Shown here piece after piece: positions 6,081 through 14,580 of a stretch of DNA of 15,161 nt. This stretch comes from UBA4923 sp964486135. GTDB taxonomy: Bacteria; Bacillota; Clostridia; Saccharofermentanales; DTU023. Numbering within the stretch: the stretch's first letter is position 1; every line of letters starts with the position of its first letter. Both the position numbers and the translations under genes were made by a program. Where the stretch lies: contig CAZAKT010000037.1 in NCBI GenBank assembly GCA_964486135.1, forward strand, positions 1-15,161. The letters run 5' to 3'. The notes under the pieces were generated by a model that saw nothing but the letters and a program-made list of their open reading frames with translations, searched no databases and had not been told where the DNA came from.

Positions 6081-7913
6081 TTAGGCGATAAAACAGGAAT
6101 CGAAATTCTCTTTCCAGGAGGCCAGGGCCCGCTCCATCTCGTCGAGCCCCTTATTCAGCCTTTCCATCTCCGAGGCCAGGACCGGGGCTGACAGCTCCTG
6201 CAGGTTGGGGATGGGTATCCGCCGGTAGACGTGCAGGAGGGCGTAGGCGGCCCGCATAAAGGAAGTCTGCGGGAGGGAGCGGATGCCCTGGAAGAAGTTT
6301 TTCCTTTTGTTGAGGACGATGGCCGCCGGCAGGATGCTGATCAGGGTTTCGACGTCATTCAAGCGGCCGGCGCAAGAGGCCACCAGGGCCTGGGGCTTTG
6401 TCAGCCGGCGCATGAAGAGGAAGGTTTCCAGATACCGCCTCATACCTGCCTCCGTTAGGAAGCTGAAGGTCAGCCCGCCAAAGCTGAAGATGACGGTCGG
6501 GATCAGGAGGTAGAAGGCAGTGGTGGCCCGCGTGAAAAAGAAGAGGATGAAGGCCGTGACCAGGAAGAGGGCGGCGAAGGAGAGGAAGAGGAGGCGGAAG
6601 ACGGTGGTCCACTGGGGCCTCACGAAGGGACTTTCCTTATAGCCCTCATCGATCTGTTTCTGGAAGCGCTGGGCCAGCTCGCGGAAATCGTCGGCGCGGG
6701 CAGCATGCCGGAGTCTTTCAGGGGCCAGCACGTAATCGTAGTTCTCGTCTTGGGCGAAGAGCCACTGGAGGAGCAGGATCTCCCAGCTGGTAAAGCCGGA
6801 GAAATCGTCACGGCCAGGATTTTTCCAGACAAAGACCTCATCAAGCCACTCGACTTCCTTGCGGTTGATCAGGTGGAGGAGGGTGCCCAGGAGTAGACGC
6901 GAGCTGGCCGGCCGTACCCGGGCCAGCTTGGCGACCAGGGCAGGGGAGCCCGTGGCAGCCCAGCAGGCATAATCCGGCCTTATCCGCCTGATCCAGGTCA
7001 TCTGGAGGAGATAGAGCAGACCGTAGATAAAAAGACCCGCCGCGATCAGGGGGAGGATGAAGCGGCCGATGGAATCGCGCAGGGCGCCCAGACGGGAGAG
7101 TCGCTTTGAATAGGACTCAGCCCGGCTTACCAGACTGGCCAGGCTGGAGCTGTCGGAAGCGGGGAGGATGAGGGGAAAGCAGGAGGCCGAGGTGCTGATC
7201 AGGATCCCCAGGCCGTCCAGCTTGAGAAATCTCTGGTTGTCGACATAGGTGATTATGTTTTCCGACAGTTTGTTCTGGGTCATCTGATGGCCTGAAATAG
7301 GGATCAGGAGGCTGTCGTCGGAACGGCAGGACCCGGGCAGGTTGATGGTCCAGCGCATGGTCTCAACCGGGGTCTCGGCGAGGACAGCCAGCAGGGAGCC
7401 GGATATGAGGGCCTTGCCCTCCTTTTGGACAACCCCCCGGTTCCACTGGTAACTGAGCCGGAAGATGTAATCCCCCGAAAGCTCCGTCATCTGCATGTCC
7501 ACCCGGATCCGGTCCTTCTTGCGCTGGGTGGTATAGGAGAGTGGCTGGGGCTTCAGCTCATCCCTTTCGGGAACGGGTATGAATTTTTCCTCGCCCTCGA
7601 CCGTCTTCCGGGCGAACTCGAGACTGGTGAGATGGGGTTCCCCTTCGAGGGGGAAGAGGAGGTCGAAGGCAATGGATTTCTTTGCCTTGTGAAAGTGATA
7701 GGAGAGGGTTTCTGTGATATCAACAGTGCCATCCGCATTGATGTCAACGAGTAGTTCCGCCTTCTCGACATAGGTACCCGATCCTGTTTCGGCAGCCTGG
7801 GCGGCCTGTCCGGGCAGGAGGGTCAGCAGGATCAGGATCAGGCCCAGGGCAGCCCCTGTCCGCCGGCCGATCCGGCCAGTCCAGAGAGTTTTTTTATGAC
7901 GCCGGCTGGTCAC
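6081..7913 (-). CDS. DUF2207-type predicted membrane protein with signal peptide
   Basis: A protein of unknown function exposed outside the membrane. The basic N-terminus, a hydrophobic stretch (residues 20-34) and AQA-AE near 38-42 look like a signal peptide. Residues 47 to about 240 resemble the N-terminal DUF2207 domain, beginning YVEKAELLVDINADGTVDITETLSYHF. Membrane helices are likely at about 285-304, 438-460 and 463-486. Between them is a cytoplasmic segment with LLLGTLLHLINRKEVEWLD (340-358), as in the family's winged-helix-like part. The C-terminal ~120 residues are helical and charged. The start is GTG with AGGAGG 6 nt upstream. It converges on the ispF-like gene with 6 nt between stops, and no terminator is visible there. 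No clear promoter was found upstream. The family assignment is fairly sure; the function is unknown. Confidence 0.8.
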   Translation of the reverse strand: MTSRRHKKTLWTGRIGRRTGAALGLILILLTLLPGQAAQAAETGSGTYVEKAELLVDINADGTVDITETLSYHFHKAKKSIAFDLLFPLEGEPHLTSLEFARKTVEGEEKFIPVPERDELKPQPLSYTTQRKKDRIRVDMQMTELSGDYIFRLSYQWNRGVVQKEGKALISGSLLAVLAETPVETMRWTINLPGSCRSDDSLLIPISGHQMTQNKLSENIITYVDNQRFLKLDGLGILISTSASCFPLILPASDSSSLASLVSRAESYSKRLSRLGALRDSIGRFILPLIAAGLFIYGLLYLLQMTWIRRIRPDYACWAATGSPALVAKLARVRPASSRLLLGTLLHLINRKEVEWLDEVFVWKNPGRDDFSGFTSWEILLLQWLFAQDENYDYVLAPERLRHAARADDFRELAQRFQKQIDEGYKESPFVRPQWTTVFRLLFLSFAALFLVTAFILFFFTRATTAFYLLIPTVIFSFGGLTFSFLTEAGMRRYLETFLFMRRLTKPQALVASCAGRLNDVETLISILPAAIVLNKRKNFFQGIRSLPQTSFMRAAYALLHVYRRIPIPNLQELSAPVLASEMERLNKGLDEMERALASWKENFDSCFIA

Positions 7914-7999
7914 GGGTGGCCTCCTGAAATAATCGTACTGAACCTATACAGTTTAACACCCTTCCCCTCCATCCTGTGACGGGTGAAACCGCCTGTTAT

Positions 8000-8029
8000 T
8001 TGACGTTTGCGCTTTATTCATTGTATACT
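8000..8029 (+). promoter_or_regulatory. SigA-type promoter for rpsU
   Basis: TTGACG (8000-8005) and TATACT (8024-8029) are 18 nt apart, each one mismatch from consensus. The surrounding AT-rich stretch contrasts with the GC-rich genes. The predicted leader of about 55 nt contains a small hairpin, AATCC/GGATT, near 8043-8056. Confidence 0.75.
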
Positions 8030-8073
8030 ACTCGGGAACTGTGAATCCTACCGGATTGCTCAGAGTCCACTGT

Positions 8074-8083
8074 GAGGGGAGGG
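8074..8083 (+). promoter_or_regulatory. Strong ribosome-binding site that sets the rpsU TTG start
   Basis: GAGGGGAGGG ends 6 nt before the TTG at 8090. This places translation initiation at TTG rather than at the in-frame GTG at 8072, which lies inside or before the SD and has no SD of its own. Confidence 0.75.
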
Positions 8084-8089
8084 ATAAGG

Positions 8090-8263
8090 TTGACGGAGAT
8101 TCGCGTTAAGGAGAATGAATCCCTGGACAGTGCGTTGAGACGTTTCAAGCGTTCCTGCGCCCGTTCCGGTGTGCTGGCCGAAGTTCGCAAGCGTGAGCAC
8201 TATGAGAAACCCAGTGTCAGGCGTAAGAAGAAGGCCGAAGCCGCCAGAAAGCGCAAGCGCTAA
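8090..8263 (+). CDS. rpsU: 30S ribosomal protein S21
   Basis: S21 is a small basic protein of the 30S platform, near the anti-SD end of 16S rRNA, involved in initiation. From the TTG start the protein is 57 residues, beginning (M)TEIRVKENESLDSALRRFKR, the standard S21 N-terminus, and ending in the usual Arg/Lys-rich tail. The length matches the family's ~57-60. The in-frame GTG at 8072 would add six residues not seen in the family. The gene has its own promoter (8000-8029) and terminator (8278-8318), so it appears monocistronic. It lies between the divergent DUF2207 gene and recJ. Confidence 0.95.
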   Translation: MTEIRVKENESLDSALRRFKRSCARSGVLAEVRKREHYEKPSVRRKKKAEAARKRKR

Positions 8264-8277
8264 TCATTCAAGTTAAA

Positions 8278-8318
8278 GAAGAGGTTCGTTGTGCCTGACA
8301 GCGGGCCTCTTTCATTTT
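8278..8318 (+). terminator. Intrinsic terminator after rpsU, directly before recJ
   Basis: GAAGAGG (8278-8284) pairs with CCTCTTT (8306-8312). Inside it, two T-G wobbles and CGTTG (8287-8291) with CAGCG (8299-8303) extend the stem to about 14 pairs around a 7-nt loop. The 3' arm runs into the T-rich tract TTTCATTTT (8310-8318). It sits 15 nt after the rpsU stop and 25 nt before the recJ ATG. Confidence 0.75.
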
Positions 8319-8343
8319 GTAGCGACCAGCTCGGGAAAGACAG

Positions 8344-10476
8344 ATGAAGGAAGAAAGGCTCAATCGAGAGCTGCTGAACTGGCTTCAACCCGCGCCCTGG
8401 CGCCTCCTGGAATCGCCCGGAGGCCGGGAGGGTAAGGATATCGTGACGCGCGTCCTGGAGGCGCGCGATTTTGACACGCCCGAAAAACGCTATGAGCTCT
8501 TCGATTCGACCCCTGATGACCTGCCCGATCCCTTCCTCTTCCGTGATATGGAGGAAGCCTGCCGCCTGGTCGGACAGATTCTGGAGCGGGAAGCCCCCCG
8601 CCTGCTTATCTTCGGCGACTATGACGCGGACGGCCTGACAGCGGCCGCCCTCCTGGCCCGTTATTTCCAGGCGGAGGGACATAGGCCCTTCATCCTGATC
8701 CCCGACCGCTTTGACGACGGTTACGGACTTTCCTCCTCCCTGGTCGATGAGATTGAACTCCATCGCCCCGACCTGGTGATCACGGTCGATACAGGCACCT
8801 CTTCCCCTGATTCAGTTCACCAGCTTAAGGCGAAGGGGATTGAGGTCATCGTGACCGACCACCATCTGGCGACAGCCGAATCCGGAATCGAGGGGATCCC
8901 GGTCATCAACCCTTCCTTAAGCCAGGAGACTTTTCCTTTCAAGCAGCTGTCTGGGGCGGGGGTGGCCCTCTTCCTGACCCTGGCGCTTGATGCCTTCAGG
9001 GCTTCCGTGACGCCTGTCAGACAAACACTCTTCAGCCTGGCGGCCGTCGGTACCGTAGCCGATGTCGTGCCGCTCACCGGGGCCAACCGGATCATCGTCC
9101 GCCAGGGACTGGCTGCTTTCGGGACGGCGGCGCCGGAGGGGCTCAAGGCCATCCAGCGCATTTCGACCACGGACAAGGGGATGCCGGGCGCGCGCGATAT
9201 TGCCTTCTCCGTCGCCCCCCGGCTCAACGCCGCCGGAAGGATGGGGGATGTCCGCCTGGCCCTGGACCTGCTTTTGGAGGACGATCCGGCCCGGGCCGAC
9301 CGGCTGGCTTCCGACCTGGATGAGCTCAACAAAAAAAGGCGGCAGGCAGAGCGCTGCGTCTATGAAGAGGCCTTGAAAGCCGTGCTGGCCGAAGCGAAGG
9401 GAGAGAACCCCCTGGTGGCCATCGCCGCGGGCAAGGGCTGGCATGCCGGTGTCCTGGGAATCGTGAGTTCCCGTCTGGTCGAAAGTCTCCGGGTACCGGC
9501 CATAACCCTGATCGAGGAGAATGGCCGTTTGACCGGATCGGCCCGCTCCTTTGGCCAGATCGACCTGGTCAAGGCGATCGGTGAGGCCCGCCCCCTCCTG
9601 GAGAAGTTTGGAGGCCACGCGGGAGCCGCGGGCCTGACCCTCAAGCAGGAAAACCTGGCCGCCTTCCGTAAGCTTATGAATGAGGTCATCGGGGCCATCC
9701 CTCTCAAGGATCGCCAAAAACCCTATGAGGCTGACATCAGGCTCCCGGGCAGGGAGATCGATCTTGACCTGGTCGCCGGCTTTGACAGCTTCGAACCGAC
9801 AGGATCAGGCTTTGAACGGCCCCTGGTCTGGGTGGAGGATTTAGCCATTGAGTCCCTGCAGCGTGTCGGTGAGGGTCGGCATCTGAAGCTTGTACTCAGG
9901 ACACCCGACCCCTCCATGCGCTGCTTCGATGCCCTCCTCTTCGGCCGTGGGAGCGAAGAGGCCTTTTATAAGGTGGACCAGGCCGTCGATATCCTGGCCA
10001 TCCCCGAGATCAATAGTTGGCGGAATCAAATATCGGTCCAGTTGCGCCTCCTGGATCTGAGGCCGGCCGGCCAGGACCGCTTGGACCGGGAAGCCGCGGC
10101 CGCCCTTGAGCTCTGGGCTGGTCGGAAGGAAGAGGAGGGCAGGCCTCCGTCCCCGGCGCCAGCTTCCTTGTCACCACCTCTTTTCACCGCCTTGTGGCAG
10201 CTTTTATGGAGTCTGTCAGGCTCAAAGCGCCGGACGGTGACATTTTCTCCCCTCCGTCTGGCCTGCATCCTGTCGCACCGTTATAATGTTGAGGCGGGGG
10301 CGCTTGACATCCTGCTCGCGCTTGCTGTATTCAGGGAAGCCGGCCTGATCCAGCTGGCCCATGGCCAGGACGAGGCCTTTGCCTTTAAAATCAACCAAAT
10401 TGAAGGACAAAAACCGGCCCTGTCCGACTCCCCCCTCTGGGGAAAACTGGCGGCCTGGGGGATCCTCGAAACATGA
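8344..10476 (+). CDS. recJ: Single-stranded-DNA-specific 5'-3' exonuclease RecJ
   Basis: RecJ degrades single-stranded DNA 5' to 3' in recombinational, mismatch and base-excision repair. It is a DHH/DHHA1 phosphoesterase with two metal ions. Visible motifs are GDYDADG (91-97), the Asp of VDTGTSS, DHH at 172-174, then SGAGVAL and APRLNAAGRM. The DHHA1 part has GWHAGVLGIVSSRLVE and FGGHAGAAG (422-430). An OB-fold region follows, to about residue 580. The last ~110 residues, from LFTALWQLL to WGKLAAWG, resemble the RecJ C-terminal domain found in Bacillota. All key catalytic residues I can check are present; 710 residues is within the family range. The ATG has only a weak SD. No promoter is evident between the rpsU terminator and the start. 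Its stop overlaps the rel start (ATGA), a recJ-rel pairing common in Bacillota. Confidence 0.96.
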   Translation: MKEERLNRELLNWLQPAPWRLLESPGGREGKDIVTRVLEARDFDTPEKRYELFDSTPDDLPDPFLFRDMEEACRLVGQILEREAPRLLIFGDYDADGLTAAALLARYFQAEGHRPFILIPDRFDDGYGLSSSLVDEIELHRPDLVITVDTGTSSPDSVHQLKAKGIEVIVTDHHLATAESGIEGIPVINPSLSQETFPFKQLSGAGVALFLTLALDAFRASVTPVRQTLFSLAAVGTVADVVPLTGANRIIVRQGLAAFGTAAPEGLKAIQRISTTDKGMPGARDIAFSVAPRLNAAGRMGDVRLALDLLLEDDPARADRLASDLDELNKKRRQAERCVYEEALKAVLAEAKGENPLVAIAAGKGWHAGVLGIVSSRLVESLRVPAITLIEENGRLTGSARSFGQIDLVKAIGEARPLLEKFGGHAGAAGLTLKQENLAAFRKLMNEVIGAIPLKDRQKPYEADIRLPGREIDLDLVAGFDSFEPTGSGFERPLVWVEDLAIESLQRVGEGRHLKLVLRTPDPSMRCFDALLFGRGSEEAFYKVDQAVDILAIPEINSWRNQISVQLRLLDLRPAGQDRLDREAAAALELWAGRKEEEGRPPSPAPASLSPPLFTALWQLLWSLSGSKRRTVTFSPLRLACILSHRYNVEAGALDILLALAVFREAGLIQLAHGQDEAFAFKINQIEGQKPALSDSPLWGKLAAWGILET

Positions 10477-12818
10477 CGGAAATCGTCTACACAAAAGACC
10501 AGCTCACTATTCTCACGGCCGTCGACGACGACATGGAGAACTTTATTGAGGCTTGGAAAAAATCGGCCCACCGTGAGGATGCCGGCCTGCTCCCCCTTGC
10601 CTACGCCCTGGCCAAGGAAGCCCACAAGACACAGTTTCGGGCGACAGGTGAGCCCTACATCATTCATCCTGTGGCCGCCATGAAGATCCTCTTTGAGCTG
10701 GGTATTGTCGACGAGCACACCCTGACTGCCGCCCTGATACACGATGTGGTCGAGGACACCGAGGTGACCCTGGAGGAGATCCGCGAGCAATTGGGTGACG
10801 ATGTCGCCGAGCTGGTGGACGGGGTGACCAAACTGTCCCGGATTTCCTACTCCTCCAGGGAGGAGATGCAGGCCCAGAATTTCCGCAAGATGCTCCTGGC
10901 CATGGCCAAGGACATCCGGGTGGTCCTGATCAAGTTGGCCGACCGCCTCCACAACATGCGGACCATGAAGTACAAGGAACCGGACAAGCAGGTCGCCACG
11001 GCCCGGGAAACCCTCGATATATATGCCCCCCTGGCTGCCAGACTTGGGATTCACCGGATCAAGTGGGAGCTTGAGGATTTGAGCCTCCGCTATCTGGACC
11101 CCGACGCCTATTACGAACTGGTCGGCATGCTCTCCCAGCGCCGTTCCGACCGGGAGGACTACCTGAACGAGATCACCGAGGAGCTGACCTTGAAGATCGC
11201 GGCCATGGGCATCCGGGCCGACATTGAGGGCCGGCCCAAGCATTTTTACAGTATCTACCGGAAGATGAGGGTCCAGGACAAGCAACTCGATGAAATCTAC
11301 GACCTCTTCGCCACCCGGATCATTGTCCCGACCGTGAGTGAGTGTTACGCGGTATTGGGCTTGGTCCACGAGCTCTACAAACCAATTCCCGGCCGTTTCC
11401 GCGACTATATCGCCATGCCCAAGAGCAACGGCTATCAGTCCCTTCATACGACGGTGATCGGCCACCGGGGGATCCCTTTTGAGGTCCAGATCAGGACGGA
11501 GGAGATGCACCGTACGGCCGAATACGGGATCGCGGCCCACTGGCGCTACAAGGAGGGGTCGACCGACAAGAAGCAGGATATCTTCGAGGTCAGGCTCTCC
11601 TGGCTCCGCCAGCTCCTTGAGTGGCAGAGCGATATGAGCGACGCCCACGATTACATGGATGCCCTGAAAGAGGGGTTGATCCCGGAAGAGGTCTTCGTCT
11701 TCACGCCCATGGGCAAGGTGATTGCCCTCCCGGCGGGGGCGGTTCCCGTCGATTTTGCCTATCACATCCACAGCGATATCGGAAATTCCATGTACGGGGC
11801 CAAGGTCAACGGCCGGATCGTGTCCCTGACCTACGAGCTGAAGAACGGGGATATTGTCGAGATACTGACCTCCGACAAGGTCCGGGGGCCCTCGCGGGAC
11901 TGGCTGAATATTGTCAAAAGCAGCACGGCCCGGAGCAAGATCTCTTCCTGGTTCAAGCGGGAGCGGCGTGATGAGAACATCGCCAGGGGCCGGGAGATCA
12001 TCGACCGGGAAATCCATAAGCTGGGCTTCCAGACCTCTGACCTGGTCAAGAAGGAGTATGTCGCCCCCCTTCTCAAGCGCTATTCCTTCAACTCCATCGA
12101 CGATTTACTGGCCGGGGTCGGCTACGGCGGCCTGCCGGTAAGCCGGATTGTCCCCAAGCTCCGGGATGCCTATGTGACCTCCCTGCCGGAGGAGGAGCGG
12201 GTCAAGTTGGGTTACCGGATCTCCAAGTCCGGCCAGGTCATCCACAACCCGCCCAATCTCCTGGTCAGCGAGGCCCTGATCCTGGACCAGGCGGATGTCA
12301 AACCCCCCAAGAAGAAGAAGAGAAAAGAGAGGGAGATCCCGGTCAGGGTCAAGGGCCTGGACAATGCCCTGGTCCGCATGTCCCGCTGCTGTAATCCGGT
12401 CCCGGGTGACCAGATCATCGGCTATGTGACCCGGGGGACAGGCGTGGCCGTCCACCGGATTGACTGCCCCAATATCCGGAATATCCTCGCTTCCTTCGAC
12501 CGCTCCCCTGAGGACACCGAGCGGGCCTCCCGCCTGATCGATGTCCTTTGGACAAGCGACTCCCTCGAGTCTCACCGGACCTACCCTGTTGATATCAGGG
12601 TCATCGCCCGTGACCGGACCAACCTGCTGGCGGAGATCTCGGCGGCCATCGCTGAAGAACAGGTATCGGTCCAGTCGGCCCGGATCTCGTCTGCCCGGGA
12701 CATCAGCGCCAATCTCCTGGTCACGGTGGAGATTGAGAACCAGGCCCAATACGACCGGCTGGTCGGGCGGCTGAAGGCGATCGACAGCGTGGTCAGTGTC
12801 TCACGCGGCCATAATTAG
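10473..12818 (+). CDS. rel: Bifunctional (p)ppGpp synthetase/hydrolase Rel (RSH family)
   Basis: This stringent-response enzyme makes (p)ppGpp from ATP and GDP/GTP on starved ribosomes and also hydrolyses it. The N-terminal HD hydrolase domain is intact: H65 in IIHP, H90-D91 in HDVVEDT, and LADRLHNM further on. The synthetase domain has GRPKHFYSIYRKM, GRFRDYIAMPKSNGYQSLH (307-325) and RTAEYGIAAHWRYK. TGS begins near residue 404 (EVFVFTPMGKVIALPAGAVP), the zinc-finger region has SRCCNPVPGD (637-646), and ACT runs from about 703 to the end. The 781-residue length is usual. The charge motif is R308-F-R-D311 rather than the RxKD of bifunctional enzymes, but it is still basic, unlike the acidic ExDD of synthetase-only RelA. 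The start overlaps the recJ stop by 4 nt. The gene converges on the RNase J gene with a 2-nt gap. Confidence 0.97.
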   Translation: MTEIVYTKDQLTILTAVDDDMENFIEAWKKSAHREDAGLLPLAYALAKEAHKTQFRATGEPYIIHPVAAMKILFELGIVDEHTLTAALIHDVVEDTEVTLEEIREQLGDDVAELVDGVTKLSRISYSSREEMQAQNFRKMLLAMAKDIRVVLIKLADRLHNMRTMKYKEPDKQVATARETLDIYAPLAARLGIHRIKWELEDLSLRYLDPDAYYELVGMLSQRRSDREDYLNEITEELTLKIAAMGIRADIEGRPKHFYSIYRKMRVQDKQLDEIYDLFATRIIVPTVSECYAVLGLVHELYKPIPGRFRDYIAMPKSNGYQSLHTTVIGHRGIPFEVQIRTEEMHRTAEYGIAAHWRYKEGSTDKKQDIFEVRLSWLRQLLEWQSDMSDAHDYMDALKEGLIPEEVFVFTPMGKVIALPAGAVPVDFAYHIHSDIGNSMYGAKVNGRIVSLTYELKNGDIVEILTSDKVRGPSRDWLNIVKSSTARSKISSWFKRERRDENIARGREIIDREIHKLGFQTSDLVKKEYVAPLLKRYSFNSIDDLLAGVGYGGLPVSRIVPKLRDAYVTSLPEEERVKLGYRISKSGQVIHNPPNLLVSEALILDQADVKPPKKKKRKEREIPVRVKGLDNALVRMSRCCNPVPGDQIIGYVTRGTGVAVHRIDCPNIRNILASFDRSPEDTERASRLIDVLWTSDSLESHRTYPVDIRVIARDRTNLLAEISAAIAEEQVSVQSARISSARDISANLLVTVEIENQAQYDRLVGRLKAIDSVVSVSRGHN

Positions 12819-12820
12819 GA

Positions 12821-14560
12821 TCAGATGGAGGCGACGGAGACCATAACCATGGGCCGGCGCCGGGTGTATTCAAAAAGGCTCTTCTGAATCTTGTCCCGGA
12901 CATCGTCTGAAGTCATATGGACGGCCAGGGGCTTTTTCCTCTCCCAGAATTCCTGGGCGATTTCCTTGACCCGGTCCTGACAGAGACTGATCATGTGCTT
13001 CATCTCACTTTCGTAGATGAATCCCTTGGCCTGGATGATGGGATCGCCGTAGAGGCGGTTGCCCTGGACGTCGATAACGATCATGACCGAGACCACACCC
13101 TCCTCAGCCAAACGCAGCCTGTCCCGGAGCACATATTCATCGACATCACCCATACCTGAACCGTCGATCAGGATCCCGGCCCCCTCCGTATAACCGGAGA
13201 AACGGGCGGACCCGTCCTCAGGGAATTCCAGGATATCCCCGTTTTTCAGGAGGATGATCCGTTCGTGGGGGATGCCCATGGCGCTGGCCAATTCGGCATG
13301 CCGGTAGAGCATACGGAATTCACCATGCGAGGGGATGAAGTACTTGGGCCGGGTGAGGGCGATGATCTGCTTCAACTCATCCTGGCAGGCGTGGCCCGAG
13401 GCGTGGACCTCCGACAGGGACTCGTAGATGACCTGGGCCCCTTTCATGAAGAGTTCATTGACCACCCGGAAGATGGCCTCCTCATTGCCCGGGATCATGC
13501 TGGAGGACAGGATGACGGTGTCCCCCTCCATGATCTCGGTACTCCTGTGCTCGGAAAAGGCGATCCGGGTCAGGGCTGACATGGGCTCACCCTGGCTTCC
13601 TGTGGCCAGGATGACCGTCTCCTCCTTGGGCAGGCTGTCCAGATTCTGGATATCGATGATGGTGGAAGGCTTATAGGTCAGGTAGCCAAGGCTCTTGGCC
13701 GCCTCGAAGACATTCAGCATACTCCGGCCCAGGATCAGCACCTTCCTGCCGAAGTCCTCGGCCGTCGTTATGACCTGCTGGAGGCGGAAGACATTGGAGG
13801 AGAAGGTGGCAACGATGATCCGTCCTTCGGCCTCGGAGAAAATTTCCTTGAAGGCCTTGCCGACCTCCCGCTCTGAAAGGGAATGGCCGGGCCTCTCGGC
13901 ATTTGTGCTCTCCGAGATCAGGGCCAGGACCCCATTGTTGCCGATCTCCGCGATCTTGCCCAGGTCGATGGGTTCGACGGTGGTCGGTGTGTAGTCGATC
14001 TTGAAGTCCCCGGTGTAGAAGATGGTCCCGACAGGTGTCGACAGGGCGATGGAAACGGCATCGGCGATGGAGTGGTTGACATGGACGAATTCGACATGGA
14101 ATTCCCCGATGTTGAGGCTGTCCCCGGCGCGGACAATCTGTTTCTTCTTGCTGGTCACCTTGGGCCGGAAGTTGTCGAGCTTTATTTCAACCAGTTTCAT
14201 GGCCATGGGGGTGGCGTAGATGGGGACGTCGAATTCCTTGAGGAACCAGGGCAGGGCCCCGATATGATCTTCATGGCCGTGGGTGATTATGATTCCCCGG
14301 ATCTTGTCCCGGTTCTCCCTTAAATAAGTGAAGTCCGGGATGATGATGTCGATCCCCGGCATGCTGGTGTCGGGGAAGGCCATCCCGCTGTCAATGATGA
14401 GCAGGTCCCGGCCGTATTCAAAGACGGTCATATTTTTTCCGATTTCACGCATGCCCCCGAGCGGGATGACCCGCAAGGATTCCTGGCCTGCGGAAGGGGT
14501 TTTCTCCATAGGTTTTTTCTTCTTTTCTACTTTAGTAATCTTATTTTCCTCTCGATTCAT
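12821..14560 (-). CDS. rnj: Ribonuclease J (metallo-beta-lactamase/beta-CASP RNase)
   Basis: RNase J has 5'-3' exonuclease and endonuclease activity on RNA and is a main mRNA-decay and rRNA-processing enzyme in Bacillota. From the ATG at 14560 it has 579 residues. The zinc-binding HGHEDH is at 94-99, followed by VNHSIADAVSIAL, FYTGDFKIDYTP, STNAERPGHSLSE, FSSNVFRLQQ, the beta-CASP TGSQGEPMSAL, SSMIPGNE and HASGHACQDEL, then PSHGEFRML. The usual C-terminal domain ends in RRPMVMVSVASI. The ~28 N-terminal residues before SLRVIPLGG are Lys-rich and absent from short family members. The start is uncertain: a TTG at 14578 has no SD, the ATG at 14560 has a weak GGAA, and another ATG lies at 14509. 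Whether it corresponds to J1 or J2 cannot be decided here. Divergent from the GNAT gene. Confidence 0.96.
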   Translation of the reverse strand: MNREENKITKVEKKKKPMEKTPSAGQESLRVIPLGGMREIGKNMTVFEYGRDLLIIDSGMAFPDTSMPGIDIIIPDFTYLRENRDKIRGIIITHGHEDHIGALPWFLKEFDVPIYATPMAMKLVEIKLDNFRPKVTSKKKQIVRAGDSLNIGEFHVEFVHVNHSIADAVSIALSTPVGTIFYTGDFKIDYTPTTVEPIDLGKIAEIGNNGVLALISESTNAERPGHSLSEREVGKAFKEIFSEAEGRIIVATFSSNVFRLQQVITTAEDFGRKVLILGRSMLNVFEAAKSLGYLTYKPSTIIDIQNLDSLPKEETVILATGSQGEPMSALTRIAFSEHRSTEIMEGDTVILSSSMIPGNEEAIFRVVNELFMKGAQVIYESLSEVHASGHACQDELKQIIALTRPKYFIPSHGEFRMLYRHAELASAMGIPHERIILLKNGDILEFPEDGSARFSGYTEGAGILIDGSGMGDVDEYVLRDRLRLAEEGVVSVMIVIDVQGNRLYGDPIIQAKGFIYESEMKHMISLCQDRVKEIAQEFWERKKPLAVHMTSDDVRDKIQKSLFEYTRRRPMVMVSVASI

Positions 14561-14580
14561 ATAATTTCCAATAAACAAGC

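Noticed and set aside
8072..8089. GTG at 8072 as the rpsU start
   Set aside because: It would place the strong SD inside the coding region and add six residues absent from S21 proteins; TTG at 8090 fits better.
10281..12017. A 578-codon minus-strand open frame opposite rel and recJ
   Set aside because: It is a GC-driven antisense shadow of strongly conserved coding sequence. Its product shows no recognisable domain and it spans the recJ-rel junction.
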